19,427 nt of DNA, from positions 1-19,427 of the forward strand of contig CAYLWN010000016.1 of assembly GCA_964387625.1 (NCBI GenBank). Direction: 5' to 3'. The DNA comes from CAYLWN01 sp964387625 (lineage in GTDB: Bacteria; Patescibacteriota; Microgenomatia; UBA10105). How positions within the stretch are numbered: position 1 is the stretch's first letter; each line of letters starts with the position of its first letter. Below the pieces are notes generated by a model. That model had not been told where the DNA came from, searched no databases, and saw only the letters and a list, made by a program, of their open reading frames with translations. The translations under genes were made by a program, and so were the position numbers. Below are positions 6,062 to 15,017 of the stretch, piece by piece.

Positions 6062-7150
6062 TCAATCTTTTAGTACAGAAAGCCAAGCTTTCTCAAAGTT
6101 CTCAAGATTATATATTTTACGAACTTCACTTTGCTGCTGCTTAGAAAAATTATTTCGTTTTTTAAAACAAAAAATCATCTTTTCCGCTAAATCTTTCGTT
6201 TCTGGGCTTGCATGGAGTGTTGGTAAATCCAACAAACCTCCTATAGTTGTCGAAACAACAGGTGTACCGCAAGACATACTTTCTAATGCCGCCAAAGATG
6301 TACCTTCTTCATATAGGGTGGGTATAACAGTCATGAAGGAGGACGAATATATTCGGGGCATCAAATTCCAATCAATAGACCCTATAAAATAGACCTTACC
6401 AATAAGATCTAAATCTTTAATCAAATTAAATATTTCATACTTATACTCTACATCAGAAAAATCACCACATATAACAAGGCTTGTATTCTTAAATTTTTTG
6501 CTAAATTCTTTAAATGCCAAAATTGCTAAATGGATTCCACGACCTCTAACAATATTTCTAGGAACTAATATTGGATTTAATGATTGTAAACTTTTTATGC
6601 TCTGGCTTTTCTTAAATTTGTTTGTATCAACACAATTTGGAATAAACCACCGATTTTTAATAATTTCTTGAAACATCCTTTCTTTGGGTTTTAAATTAAT
6701 GCCTAATTTCCGAAAAAAATCAGAATCATTGGCCACTAAACTATAAGCAAATTTAAATGCGAATTTGGCAGACCACCAATGTACAAAGTTATACCAACTT
6801 TGCTCTTTTTGTGGACGTTCCCATCTAACTCCATGAGAAACAACAATAGTTTTCTTAAACCATACCAACGGCAAATAATATACATAATCGTGAGTGATTA
6901 ATAAGTCTTCTTTCAAAAAATCGAGAAAACGTGTATTTAAAAAAAAGCTAAAAGTATAAACAGGTTTCCTTTTGATAAAAAATAAACGAAAAGTTGGTAT
7001 TACTTTTATCCTATCATTATCATTTTGTTGAGCTTGATAAATAGTTTGGGTAAACTTTTTTTTATTAAATATTGATAAAAAAGTAAAAATGTAATTTTCG
7101 GTACCACCTGGATTATTTATTCCAGGAAATATTATATGACCAATCCTCAT
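6062..7150 (-). CDS. Glycosyltransferase family 4
   Basis: GT-B glycosyltransferase of 362 aa. The N-terminal MRIGHIIFPGINNPGGTEN is the classic acceptor-domain start, with a Gly-rich loop before the first helix. The C-terminal donor domain has ILVPRNIVRGRGIHLAI, LVICGDFSD, PTLYEEGTSLAALESMSCGTPVV (both Glu of EX7E present) and STTIGG. It overlaps the upstream gene in ATGA (4 bp) and is followed by wecB after 4 nt, so it sits in a tight operon. Donor and acceptor cannot be inferred. Confidence 0.92.
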   Translation of the reverse strand: MRIGHIIFPGINNPGGTENYIFTFLSIFNKKKFTQTIYQAQQNDNDRIKVIPTFRLFFIKRKPVYTFSFFLNTRFLDFLKEDLLITHDYVYYLPLVWFKKTIVVSHGVRWERPQKEQSWYNFVHWWSAKFAFKFAYSLVANDSDFFRKLGINLKPKERMFQEIIKNRWFIPNCVDTNKFKKSQSIKSLQSLNPILVPRNIVRGRGIHLAILAFKEFSKKFKNTSLVICGDFSDVEYKYEIFNLIKDLDLIGKVYFIGSIDWNLMPRIYSSSFMTVIPTLYEEGTSLAALESMSCGTPVVSTTIGGLLDLPTLHASPETKDLAEKMIFCFKKRNNFSKQQQSEVRKIYNLENFEKAWLSVLKD

Positions 7151-8337
7151 AAATATTTTGATATTAAATTAAATCGTTTATCCCAGGTATTTCTTTTAGC
7201 TAACATTTGAGTTTTTAAAATATAATTTTTATTTCTCGATAAACCCAATCCTCTATCAATATTATTCACAAAATCCTTTTTTCCTCTCGAAACTAATATG
7301 ATTTTGTATTTTTTGCATTCAGGTAAATTTGTAGATATAACCGGTTTACCCGATGCCATATACTCAAAAATTTTCACTGGGGAAGTCGACCTAGTAATAT
7401 CATTTATTTTAAAAGGCAGTATAGCTACATCGAAACAGGATATGTAATACGGTAAAACCTTATAACGTTTTTCACCTAGATAGTTAACATTGGGAAAATC
7501 TAGAATACTTCTATGAAAACTGCTCCCAATTGTTGCACCCAATAAAACGAACTCGTAATTCGGGCGTTTTTTAATACAGTATTTTATTAGTGAATAATCA
7601 AACCATTCAGCAAATGCTCCTGAATATCCTATTATTGGCTTGTTCTTATTAACTATTAAATTTATATCTTCAAAATTTTTATTTATAGTCTTTTTAATAT
7701 TAAAGTGTTTAAAATCACAAGCATTAGGCACAAGAATAGTTTTCTTTATTCTACCTTCAAGTAAGAGTTTTTTATGCAAAATATCAGAAGTCACTAACAC
7801 TAAATCAGCATTAGCAACAAGCCTTATGTGTTTCTTAAACAATCCTTTTCCTTTAGAATCCGCAACCTTTAACGAATCTAGGTAATCATATATTAGCTTC
7901 GTGTATTTTAATTTTCTAAAAAAATTGATATGGCCTGCCCAGCTTATATACACAATTACATCGTTTATTGCTGAAAGTGATTTCCTCGTATCTGCCCCGC
8001 AGGTAACTATATTAGGTTCAACTTCCTTAAAGCCTCTACTCTTATAAGATTTATTACAGAAAAAAAATAAATAACCGTTTTTTGCAAATTGCCTTGCTAA
8101 TTGCTGAGGACGCTGAAACATATAATCCCAATCTAAAGTAGGAGGATAAATAATGTAACCTTTTACTTTCTTATGATCAGAAATAATTTTATTTAATCGG
8201 AAAACATATATTTTTGTCTTTGGAATAGAAATTAATGCGTAGATGGTGTCTTTAATACTCTGTTTTATTGCTACAGGTATGATTTTCTTTGTCGCGAATA
8301 ACAAATTAGTTAATAAATCACCTATGTCATTAATCAT
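7147..8337 (-). CDS. Glycosyltransferase, GT4/GT1-like
   Basis: Probable GT-B glycosyltransferase, 396 aa. The segment YPPTLDWDYMFQRPQQLARQ near residue 65 is a signature of a GT group with a short N-terminal extension. Donor-domain features include ILVPNACDF, IIGYSGAFAEWFD, FVLLGATIG, DVAILPFK and SPVKIFEYMASGKPVIST, where the second Glu of the EX7E pattern is kept. Start: ATG at 8337, the only canonical start codon near the N-terminus. The same frame stays open for 44 more codons upstream, to the end of the methyltransferase gene, without any ATG, GTG or TTG, so the true N-terminus is uncertain. Confidence 0.85.
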   Translation of the reverse strand: MINDIGDLLTNLLFATKKIIPVAIKQSIKDTIYALISIPKTKIYVFRLNKIISDHKKVKGYIIYPPTLDWDYMFQRPQQLARQFAKNGYLFFFCNKSYKSRGFKEVEPNIVTCGADTRKSLSAINDVIVYISWAGHINFFRKLKYTKLIYDYLDSLKVADSKGKGLFKKHIRLVANADLVLVTSDILHKKLLLEGRIKKTILVPNACDFKHFNIKKTINKNFEDINLIVNKNKPIIGYSGAFAEWFDYSLIKYCIKKRPNYEFVLLGATIGSSFHRSILDFPNVNYLGEKRYKVLPYYISCFDVAILPFKINDITRSTSPVKIFEYMASGKPVISTNLPECKKYKIILVSRGKKDFVNNIDRGLGLSRNKNYILKTQMLAKRNTWDKRFNLISKYL

Positions 8338-8458
8338 TGCTGGATTTAATATAAGAAATTTCTTTGCTAAACTTAGAAAATCAAATTGTAAGAATGATTT
8401 ATAATAATCAACTATTTGGACAAATTTTTTTAACCAAAAAAGAAATTCTAAAATATTA
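8338..8458 (-). other. Intergenic 121 bp, open in the downstream glycosyltransferase frame
   Basis: Very AT-rich spacer between the methyltransferase stop and the glycosyltransferase ATG, wide for this otherwise overlapping operon. The glycosyltransferase frame contains no stop across it and would encode an aromatic- and Lys-rich stretch (LEFLFWLKKFVQIVDYYKSF, then about 20 more residues), but only ATT/ATA could start it. No promoter, hairpin or RNA gene stands out. Confidence 0.5.
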
Positions 8459-9226
8459 TTATTTTCTTAATGCAAAATTGAAATGTCTGTTATTTACAGC
8501 TCCAGAAGAGTAATTAAATTTTTCTATCTTGAAACCAGCATCTCTTATTAATTTAAAAATTTCTTTCTTAGAATACTGATAAATATGATCATCAATAATT
8601 TTTGAACCGCGTTTAGGTTTAGGCATTTCGTCCAAACTTTTATAATACTGAGTTACTTTACCCCAATCTCTTGCATCAGGTGTACTTAGATAACATCTTC
8701 CATCAACAGCTAGAAGACTCCTAATTTTCTTCATTGTAGGCAAAGGGTGAAAGTTTAAATGCTCAATAGTTTCAGTAAAGATTATTATTTCAAATTTTTT
8801 TTTCCAGGGAAATTTATTAAACTCAACATTATTTTTAGAAAAATGAAAATTATATCTTTTGATTAACTGCTTACTAATATACCGATCTGTATTGTCTATA
8901 CAATAAATATCACTATTTGAAAAATATTTTTTACAAAACAAGGCTAAAGTACCGTAAGCACAGCCAATATCCAGACATTTCAGAGATATATCTCTATTAA
9001 AGTCTTCGGTTATCCATTTGGGAATATTAATCCAATAATACAGTTCAGCAGCCCGATAATCGCTTTTATAGTAATAATGACCTTTCTGCTTAATTACCTC
9101 AGTTTGAGTCTCATTTAATACTCTCCACCAATACTGATTTTTAACTTTTAGATTAAAAAAAAGTGAGTTCTTAATTTTTGTTACCGTTGGAATTTTTATT
9201 ATCAGTCTAAATGTTCTTTTTAGCAT
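8459..9226 (-). CDS. Class I SAM-dependent methyltransferase
   Basis: Probable O-methyltransferase of the Methyltransf_11/23 type acting on a sugar or glycan intermediate, 255 aa. Motif I is CLDIGCAYGTLALF (84-97), followed by an acidic residue at IYCIDNTDRY. The post-I segment FEIIIFTETIEHLNFHPLP is typical, with the His of EH(L/I) kept. The C-terminal YSKKEIFKLIRDAGFKIEKF also matches the family. It overlaps the upstream Wzt ATPase gene by 20 bp. In ABC-dependent O-antigen systems, methylation can cap the chain and signal export; a similar role here is inference from position only. Confidence 0.85.
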   Translation of the reverse strand: MLKRTFRLIIKIPTVTKIKNSLFFNLKVKNQYWWRVLNETQTEVIKQKGHYYYKSDYRAAELYYWINIPKWITEDFNRDISLKCLDIGCAYGTLALFCKKYFSNSDIYCIDNTDRYISKQLIKRYNFHFSKNNVEFNKFPWKKKFEIIIFTETIEHLNFHPLPTMKKIRSLLAVDGRCYLSTPDARDWGKVTQYYKSLDEMPKPKRGSKIIDDHIYQYSKKEIFKLIRDAGFKIEKFNYSSGAVNNRHFNFALRK

Positions 9227-9947
9227 TCATAAATAATCTATATTTAGATATTATTTTCTTTGAAGATCCTTCCGCGATAATAATTCCCTTATTCATGAAA
9301 TAACACCTATGCGTATAAGCTTCAATCAAATTACTATTGTGAGTAATAAAAATAATTGATATACTCTGCTGACCTAATAACTTCATGACATCTAAGCATT
9401 TTTTTTGAAAATTTTCATCACCAACAGCTAAAACTTCATCTATTAAAAGAATATCTGGATCTAAATTAATTGCAACTGCAAAACCTAATCTCATAATCAT
9501 TCCTGAGGAGTATGTCCTTATTGGTTGGTTAATATATTCACCAATATCCGCAAAATCGACAATTTCCCGGTATTTTTTGTCAAGGTCTCTCCTTGTAAAA
9601 CCTAGCAATGTACCATTTAAGTAAACATTTTCTCGTCCTGTTAAATCCGGATGAAAACCTGCACCAAGTTCAATTAGAGAACCAACGGTGCCGTTTACTT
9701 TTATCGAACCTTTCGTAGGGGATGTAATACCGGCAATGAGTTTTAATAGCGTTGATTTTCCGGATCCGTTTTCACCAATAATACCAATTGTTTCTCCACG
9801 TTTTATCTCCAAATTAATATTTTTAAGAGCCCAAACTTCTTTTGGCTTTTTATGTGGTGTAAAAACACTTTTAATCAGTGTGCGTTTTTCGTCGGTTAGC
9901 TGATATTTTTTGCCTATATTATTTAGCTTAATAGCAACATCACTCAT
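9207..9947 (-). CDS. wzt: ABC-2 type polysaccharide exporter ATPase (Wzt/KpsT/TagH-like)
   Basis: ATP-binding subunit that powers export of a lipid-linked glycan through its permease partner. Walker A GENGSGKST (58-66), the family-specific ELGAGFHPDLTGRENVYLNG (about 93-112), signature SSGM (147-150), Walker B ILLIDE (166-171) and switch His in ITHNSN (203) are all present. At 246 aa it lacks the C-terminal carbohydrate-binding domain of long Wzt proteins such as E. coli O8/O9a. It is therefore the short type, which does not itself read a chain terminus. It overlaps the permease gene in ATGA, so the two subunits are translationally coupled. Confidence 0.95.
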   Translation of the reverse strand: MSDVAIKLNNIGKKYQLTDEKRTLIKSVFTPHKKPKEVWALKNINLEIKRGETIGIIGENGSGKSTLLKLIAGITSPTKGSIKVNGTVGSLIELGAGFHPDLTGRENVYLNGTLLGFTRRDLDKKYREIVDFADIGEYINQPIRTYSSGMIMRLGFAVAINLDPDILLIDEVLAVGDENFQKKCLDVMKLLGQQSISIIFITHNSNLIEAYTHRCYFMNKGIIIAEGSSKKIISKYRLFMNAKKNI

Positions 9948-10747
9948 ACGTAATCTGCAAAATTAGCTTTTTTCTTTTCAAATACTAACAATCCAATTAA
10001 GCATAAGGCTAAACTAAAAACAAAAGAAGCCGAAATGGCTAATGTCGATGGAAAGTCCTGGCCAATGACTGAATAGTGATAAAGCCCGATAATACCAACC
10101 GTGGGATTCAGGGAATACAGATTTGCAAATTTTTCCGGCACAAAAGAAAGTGGATAAAAAATTGGGCTTACATAAAACCAGAGAATCAATCCTGCCTGGA
10201 TTATATAAGCTACATCCCTATATACAATATTTAGAGCTGAAGTTAACAAGACAATTCCCAATGTCAAAACTAATTGCAAAACAATGGCAATAGGCAAGAA
10301 AATAATCTGGTTAAAATTTATAAAACCAAAAATTGCCAAAACTAAAATAAAAATAACCATTGAAGCAGCGAAATTTACAAAATTGGCAGAAATTGCAGAT
10401 AGTGGCAATATTTCTCTTGGAAAAACTACTTTTTTCAAGATATCCCGATTATCAATCAAAGTACTTGTTCCGGAAGTTAGAGAAAGGCTAAAAAACATCC
10501 AAGGCAAGAGTCCGCTAAACAAAAATATTGAATAATTTTCAACCTGAATTCTGAAGAAGAACTTAAAAACAATAGAAAGAATTATCATTTGCAGTAGGGG
10601 ATTAATAAACGCCCACAAAAAGCCAAAATATGTCGATTTATACCGAGCCTTCAACTCTTTTACCGTCAACATCACCAGCAAATCCTTAAGATATATAATA
10701 TTCAAATCTTTTCCCATATTGCTCAATTTTCCGAAAAACCGCTTCAA
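9944..10747 (-). CDS. wzm: ABC-2 type polysaccharide exporter permease (Wzm/KpsM/TagG-like)
   Basis: Inner-membrane channel subunit, 267 aa with six predicted membrane helices and the family hallmark KELKARYKSTYFGFLWAFINP near residues 33-53, followed by LLPWMFFSLSL. It partners with the ATPase directly downstream. The longest frame starts with TTG at 10747 (MKRFFGKLSNMGKD). An ATG ten codons in, at 10717, is preceded by GGAAAATTGAGCAAT and could be the real start. A short hairpin sits just upstream at 10757-10777. Hydrophobic profile and neighbour agree, so function is secure. Confidence 0.93.
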   Translation of the reverse strand: MKRFFGKLSNMGKDLNIIYLKDLLVMLTVKELKARYKSTYFGFLWAFINPLLQMIILSIVFKFFFRIQVENYSIFLFSGLLPWMFFSLSLTSGTSTLIDNRDILKKVVFPREILPLSAISANFVNFAASMVIFILVLAIFGFINFNQIIFLPIAIVLQLVLTLGIVLLTSALNIVYRDVAYIIQAGLILWFYVSPIFYPLSFVPEKFANLYSLNPTVGIIGLYHYSVIGQDFPSTLAISASFVFSLALCLIGLLVFEKKKANFADYV

Positions 10748-10756
10748 ATCAAGGCT

Positions 10757-10777
10757 AACACACTCCCGAAGTGTGTT
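10757..10777 (-). other. Perfect 8-bp hairpin between O-antigen ligase and permease genes
   Basis: AACACACT (10757-10764), loop CCCGA, AGTGTGTT (10770-10777). It falls in the 34-nt gap between the O-antigen ligase stop and the permease TTG. No U-run follows on either strand, so it is unlikely to be a normal intrinsic terminator. It could be an mRNA-stabilising or processing element, or a weak attenuator. Confidence 0.6.
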
Positions 10778-10781
10778 GGGT

Positions 10782-12716
10782 TCAAATAGACTCTAAATAT
10801 CTCTTGATCTGCGGTATTTCGGGATTCTGAGGATCAATTTTACGCTCAAGCGTTAATAATAATATTTCAGCTTCTTCATTATTACCTTCACGCAGATTAA
10901 GTTCAATAAGCTTTAAATACAATAATGCTAAATCCTTCTTAAATCCAGTTAGATTATACCTGTGTTCAATTTGGGAAAACACATCTCCCGTTGGAAATCG
11001 ATCAAAAATTGCGCTTCTTAGAATATTCTTAGCCGTCTGAACATCACCGGTTCTCAGATAAAGATCTGCAAGTACCGCATAGTAGTTGGGATCGCTGTAA
11101 GGATTAATCTCTATTGCCTGTTTGAGAAGTTCAATAGATTTCCCAACATCATCTTCTTTTAATGCAACAATTGCCAAACGAAAAAGCGGAGAACTTAGAT
11201 AAGGGGAAAGATTATAAGACATCTGATAATCAGCTTTTGCCCCGTCAAGTACACCTCCAACTTCATTGATCTGGCCGGAAAGTAAATAAAGTCGCCAGTC
11301 AAAGGGATTTAACATTGTTGCTCGCCTGATATTATTTTTTGCACCCTCCATATTGCCCTCCACTAACTTCTTTTGGGCATTTAAATAACTTCGTTCACTG
11401 ACTAACAAAATGAGAGATGCTAACAACAAAACAATCACTGGTATATATAACAATCTTCCCGACCCTTTTAAATTTAATGAGCTTTGGTCACGATTAAAAT
11501 TTGCAGTTAGAATTGCCAAAAAAACCCAAAAGATGGCAAAAAGTGAGATTCTCGAAAAATCAATATCTAAAAATGCGTGGAAAATCGATGCCAGAAGAGC
11601 AATGGCGACCCCAACAATTAGCGGTCGCTTTTTGACATCCAAAACTTCATCTTTATTCTTAAAAGTTGCCAAGGCAACAAGAAGAAGTAAAGTAGTAAAG
11701 AAAATTAGACCAATAATCCCAGTCTCTGCTGCAATTTCCAAAAAGTAGTTATGGGTATTGCGAGCATAAAGCCAAGGATCTGTTTGGTATTTATAGTAAG
11801 CAGAACCAAAGGCGCCAGAACCTACTCCGAAAATCGGAAAATCGCTAACCATCTTTAGGCTGTTTTGCCAAACCGTTACTCGTAAACTTCCACTGGCTGT
11901 TCTTTGGGTTGATAAATCCGCTCTTAAATCGTCAATACGCTTTTTAACAGGATCTACATTTGGCAAAATCGCAAACGAGACCAGAATAATCACTGGGATG
12001 ATAATTATCGATCCTAAATTAATCTTGACATTTTTTAGAATGATCAGTACATAAATTATTAAACCAAGAAAGATACTCAACCAACCGCCTCGAGAGTAGG
12101 TAACAACCATTGCAAAAAGGGAAATTGATACAGCTATCAACACGAGAGTTTTGGCAAATGGTTTTTTAAAATAGAAAAACAGACTTAAGAGAACTGGGAT
12201 CAGAAAAAGCAAAAACCCTGCCATCTGGTTATGCCAAAAAAAAGAACCACGAAATTGCTTACCTAAAAGCAGATCTCCGGATAGCACAAAATTAAAAAGG
12301 TCACGAATCAGAATTAAACTGCCGACAATTGCAAAACCTACTATTAAAAAATTGTCAATTTTTTTATTCGTGCGAATTAGATTATAAACTCCTAAAAATA
12401 AGGCAAAATATGCAAACAATCTTAAAATCTGATAGAGGCTTGTTCCAATGTCTTTAGAACCAAATGTGCTAACTAAAGACCATATTATAAATAAAACAAA
12501 GAACAAAGATACAGTTTTGGGGAATCTAAATGCCTTTGTCTTAATCAGTACAAGAGTTAAAAACAAGAAGCTAAAGCCAGCGAAAATTGAGCTAAAAATT
12601 TGTGTATCGCCAACCTGACCAGTCACCAAGAACTGATTAATCAAAAAAGACTGCTCAAAATAAATAGAAAAAGCAATAAAACCAAGTAAAATAAAAGAGA
12701 GTAAATTAAAAGCCAC
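10782..12716 (-). CDS. O-antigen ligase/polymerase (Wzy_C) membrane protein with C-terminal TPR region
   Basis: Polytopic membrane enzyme that polymerises glycan units or ligates them to an acceptor on the outer face of the membrane. Of 644 aa, about 1-430 hold roughly a dozen helices. The Wzy_C/WaaL hallmarks are YSRGGW (R209) in the helical core and NTHNYFLEIAAETGIIGL (H321) after a long external loop. Residues about 440-640 form TPR-like helical repeats (for example SIELLKQAIEINPYSDPNYY), a combination seen in some WaaL-like and pilin-glycosylating ligases. The start is GTG at 12716 (AAGG lies 5 nt upstream); the frame is open for another 17 codons upstream but without a standard start. 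It is probably the first gene of the long minus-strand run down to wecB. Confidence 0.9.
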   Translation of the reverse strand: MAFNLLSFILLGFIAFSIYFEQSFLINQFLVTGQVGDTQIFSSIFAGFSFLFLTLVLIKTKAFRFPKTVSLFFVLFIIWSLVSTFGSKDIGTSLYQILRLFAYFALFLGVYNLIRTNKKIDNFLIVGFAIVGSLILIRDLFNFVLSGDLLLGKQFRGSFFWHNQMAGFLLFLIPVLLSLFFYFKKPFAKTLVLIAVSISLFAMVVTYSRGGWLSIFLGLIIYVLIILKNVKINLGSIIIIPVIILVSFAILPNVDPVKKRIDDLRADLSTQRTASGSLRVTVWQNSLKMVSDFPIFGVGSGAFGSAYYKYQTDPWLYARNTHNYFLEIAAETGIIGLIFFTTLLLLVALATFKNKDEVLDVKKRPLIVGVAIALLASIFHAFLDIDFSRISLFAIFWVFLAILTANFNRDQSSLNLKGSGRLLYIPVIVLLLASLILLVSERSYLNAQKKLVEGNMEGAKNNIRRATMLNPFDWRLYLLSGQINEVGGVLDGAKADYQMSYNLSPYLSSPLFRLAIVALKEDDVGKSIELLKQAIEINPYSDPNYYAVLADLYLRTGDVQTAKNILRSAIFDRFPTGDVFSQIEHRYNLTGFKKDLALLYLKLIELNLREGNNEEAEILLLTLERKIDPQNPEIPQIKRYLESI

Positions 12717-12869
12717 TGCCTTAAAGAATAACGAAACTATATTTAAGATTCCAGTATTAAACTCTGGTGTTAAAATCTAAATGTTAAAACATGACTATTA
12801 GCGCCAGTATTAGCTTTTGTAGACACCCACTCTTGTCTCTTGATTCTTGTTTAATGTTTAATGTTTTAA
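12717..12869. other. Divergent intergenic region with imperfect inverted repeat
   Basis: Separates the minus-strand O-antigen ligase gene from the plus-strand YfhO gene, so it should carry both promoters, but I could not pick convincing -35/-10 pairs. An imperfect inverted repeat links 12770-12792 with 12861-12883 (17 of 23 positions, including a 9-bp perfect end ATGTTTTAA). GTTTAAT is repeated in tandem at 12849-12862. No small gene or RNA was recognised. Confidence 0.45.
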
Positions 12870-15017
12870 ATGCTAAATCTTAAAAAATTAATCATCAAAT
12901 ATTGGACGATTCTAACTCTTACTATTGTAATCTTCACTTTCTTCTCAAGACTGTTCTTTCCTGAACCTTCTATATTCACCACTCCTGATTTTGGTAGAAC
13001 AGACATTTTGCACATTGCAATTCCACAGAAACTTGCAGAGTCTGAAGGGTTGAAAAAATTTACTTTACCTTTTTGGGAATTTAACGCAGGCTCAGGATAT
13101 CCAGTTCTAGCGGAAAGCATGGGTTTCTTTTTTATTCCTAATTTGCTTACCTTATATCTGCTTCCGTTTACCTGGGCGATACCATCTCTTTTTCTCATCA
13201 CTTTTTTGATAGGAGCATGTTCCATGTACTATCTTTTAAGAACCTTAAAGCTCGATCTTATCTCATCCTCAATTGGATCACTTGCCTTCGTGTTCTCTGC
13301 TGCAATGGTTCTTAGAGTTCAGCACATCGCTATTGAACAAGCACTCGCTATAGTACCGCTAGCATTTGCATTTCTAATCAAACTTTTAGAAACGAAGGAT
13401 TTGAAAAACGCAATAATTCTATCCATTGTGCTATCACAAATTCTTGTCACATTTCCCCAAATATTCCTTTATACAGCTATTCTTTTATTATTCTTTTTTC
13501 TAGTATATGTTTTCTCTTCAGGGAATTTGAATAAGAAAAAAATTACATATCTTTTTATATTCTCACTTTTTTTCTCAATAACAATCAGCTCAATTCAGTT
13601 TCTGCCAACTTATGAACTACTGAAACAATCTACAAGAAGCAATGGAGTGAATTTAAGCATTACTTCAAATGATTTTCCACTTCAATTTAAAAATCTTGCC
13701 ACTTTTATACACCCTTTTATTCTTGGTAAAGCTTCTAATGGAACATATAATAGCCCCCAATGGAATCAATATGGTTTATTTTGGGAGAACACTTCTTATG
13801 TAGGCTTTTTACCTTTCATCCTATCAATAGGTGCAATTATTTATCTTCTTATCAAAAAACCCAAAAACGCTTTTACCATTTTTGCCCTCATTGCACCTAT
13901 CACTATTCTTCTTGCTCTCGGAAAATCTTCACCTCTTTATGTATTATTTTCTTTCCCACCACTTAATTTCTTTCGGGTACCAGCAAGATTCATACTCTTT
14001 ACGCAAATGATGCTAGCAATACTTGCCGCATACGGAGGTACAATTTTAAAGAAAAAATTAGGAAAAGGCATCTTAATATTAATCTTGTTTATAACTATTC
14101 TTGATTTTTTCATCATCTGGTATAAATACAATCCCACTGAAGAAGTAAAAAACATCTTCGCAAAGCCGGAGATTCTAGAAAACATAAACCCACAGGATTT
14201 GAAAAATTTCAGAACTTTAACAATCAGATCGAACAAAATATGGAATGAAATTTTTCAAAAGTACGGATGGGAAAATAAATACGATTACTACAAATTTTTC
14301 CGAAATTCTGCTGAACCTAACAGTAACCTCTTTTACTCGGTAAACAGTTTTTCTGCTTATCAAATACTACCTACCAGAAGACAAAATCTTATAAATTCAC
14401 TGCTGCAAGGTAATGTCCAGATGGCAAAAGATGAAATGCAATTTGAAGAAACAGCAATGAAAATACTTGATGCGTACTCAATAAAATTTATAATCACAAC
14501 TATTCCAATAAAAAACGAGGGATTTTATCTGAAAAATGAAACTAAAAAAGGCAATTATAATTTTTATCTTTACCAAAGAGAAAACGTCCCAGCGGTTTTT
14601 CAGGTCTACTATGATTATAAGGAAATTAAAACTATAGGGGAATATTCCAACGAATTCGGGAATCAAGATACCCGGAACACCGTTCTGCTTGAAAATTTCA
14701 ATAACAAAAAATTCCAAAAAGGCGTTTATAGAATTGAAGAATTTCATTTATTTAATAATCGAGCTAAACTTAAATTTAATTCAACAGAAGATGGGGTTTT
14801 AGTTTTTTCCGATTCCTATTATCCCGGCTGGAAAGCAAAGGTCGACAATCAAGAAGCAAGAATCTTTGCAGCCAACATCAATTCAAAAGCATTGGTTATA
14901 CCAAGAGGAGAACATACCGTGGAATTTTCTTACACACCAAAATATTTTCTACTAGGAGTTGTAATTACCACAATTTCGCTGCTTTTTGCCATTAAAATTC
15001 TTATTTCAAAATCATAG
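12870..15017 (+). CDS. YfhO-family membrane protein (GT-C-like)
   Basis: Large polytopic membrane protein, 715 aa, matching the bacterial YfhO family (Pfam09586). YfhO-type proteins are GT-C-like and linked to glycosylation of teichoic acids or other exported glycans. The first external loop has FTTPDFGRTDILH and FWEFNAGSGYPVLAES, where the family has its acidic and aromatic motifs. About 12 membrane helices follow. The C-terminal extracellular domain ends with the family hallmark VFSDSYYPGWKAKVD and a last helix. It is the only glycan gene on the plus strand. Its stop overlaps the stop of the DUF2723 gene by 6 bp, tail to tail, with no terminator between. A 60-bp sample (14041-14100) has only 12 G/C, lower than its neighbours. 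The exact reaction is unknown. Confidence 0.85.
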   Translation: MLNLKKLIIKYWTILTLTIVIFTFFSRLFFPEPSIFTTPDFGRTDILHIAIPQKLAESEGLKKFTLPFWEFNAGSGYPVLAESMGFFFIPNLLTLYLLPFTWAIPSLFLITFLIGACSMYYLLRTLKLDLISSSIGSLAFVFSAAMVLRVQHIAIEQALAIVPLAFAFLIKLLETKDLKNAIILSIVLSQILVTFPQIFLYTAILLLFFFLVYVFSSGNLNKKKITYLFIFSLFFSITISSIQFLPTYELLKQSTRSNGVNLSITSNDFPLQFKNLATFIHPFILGKASNGTYNSPQWNQYGLFWENTSYVGFLPFILSIGAIIYLLIKKPKNAFTIFALIAPITILLALGKSSPLYVLFSFPPLNFFRVPARFILFTQMMLAILAAYGGTILKKKLGKGILILILFITILDFFIIWYKYNPTEEVKNIFAKPEILENINPQDLKNFRTLTIRSNKIWNEIFQKYGWENKYDYYKFFRNSAEPNSNLFYSVNSFSAYQILPTRRQNLINSLLQGNVQMAKDEMQFEETAMKILDAYSIKFIITTIPIKNEGFYLKNETKKGNYNFYLYQRENVPAVFQVYYDYKEIKTIGEYSNEFGNQDTRNTVLLENFNNKKFQKGVYRIEEFHLFNNRAKLKFNSTEDGVLVFSDSYYPGWKAKVDNQEARIFAANINSKALVIPRGEHTVEFSYTPKYFLLGVVITTISLLFAIKILISKS

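Noticed and set aside
12866..13225. Minus-strand open frame at the start of the YfhO gene
   Set aside because: Antisense to a clear YfhO N-terminus; composition is Lys-rich and unlike a real protein.
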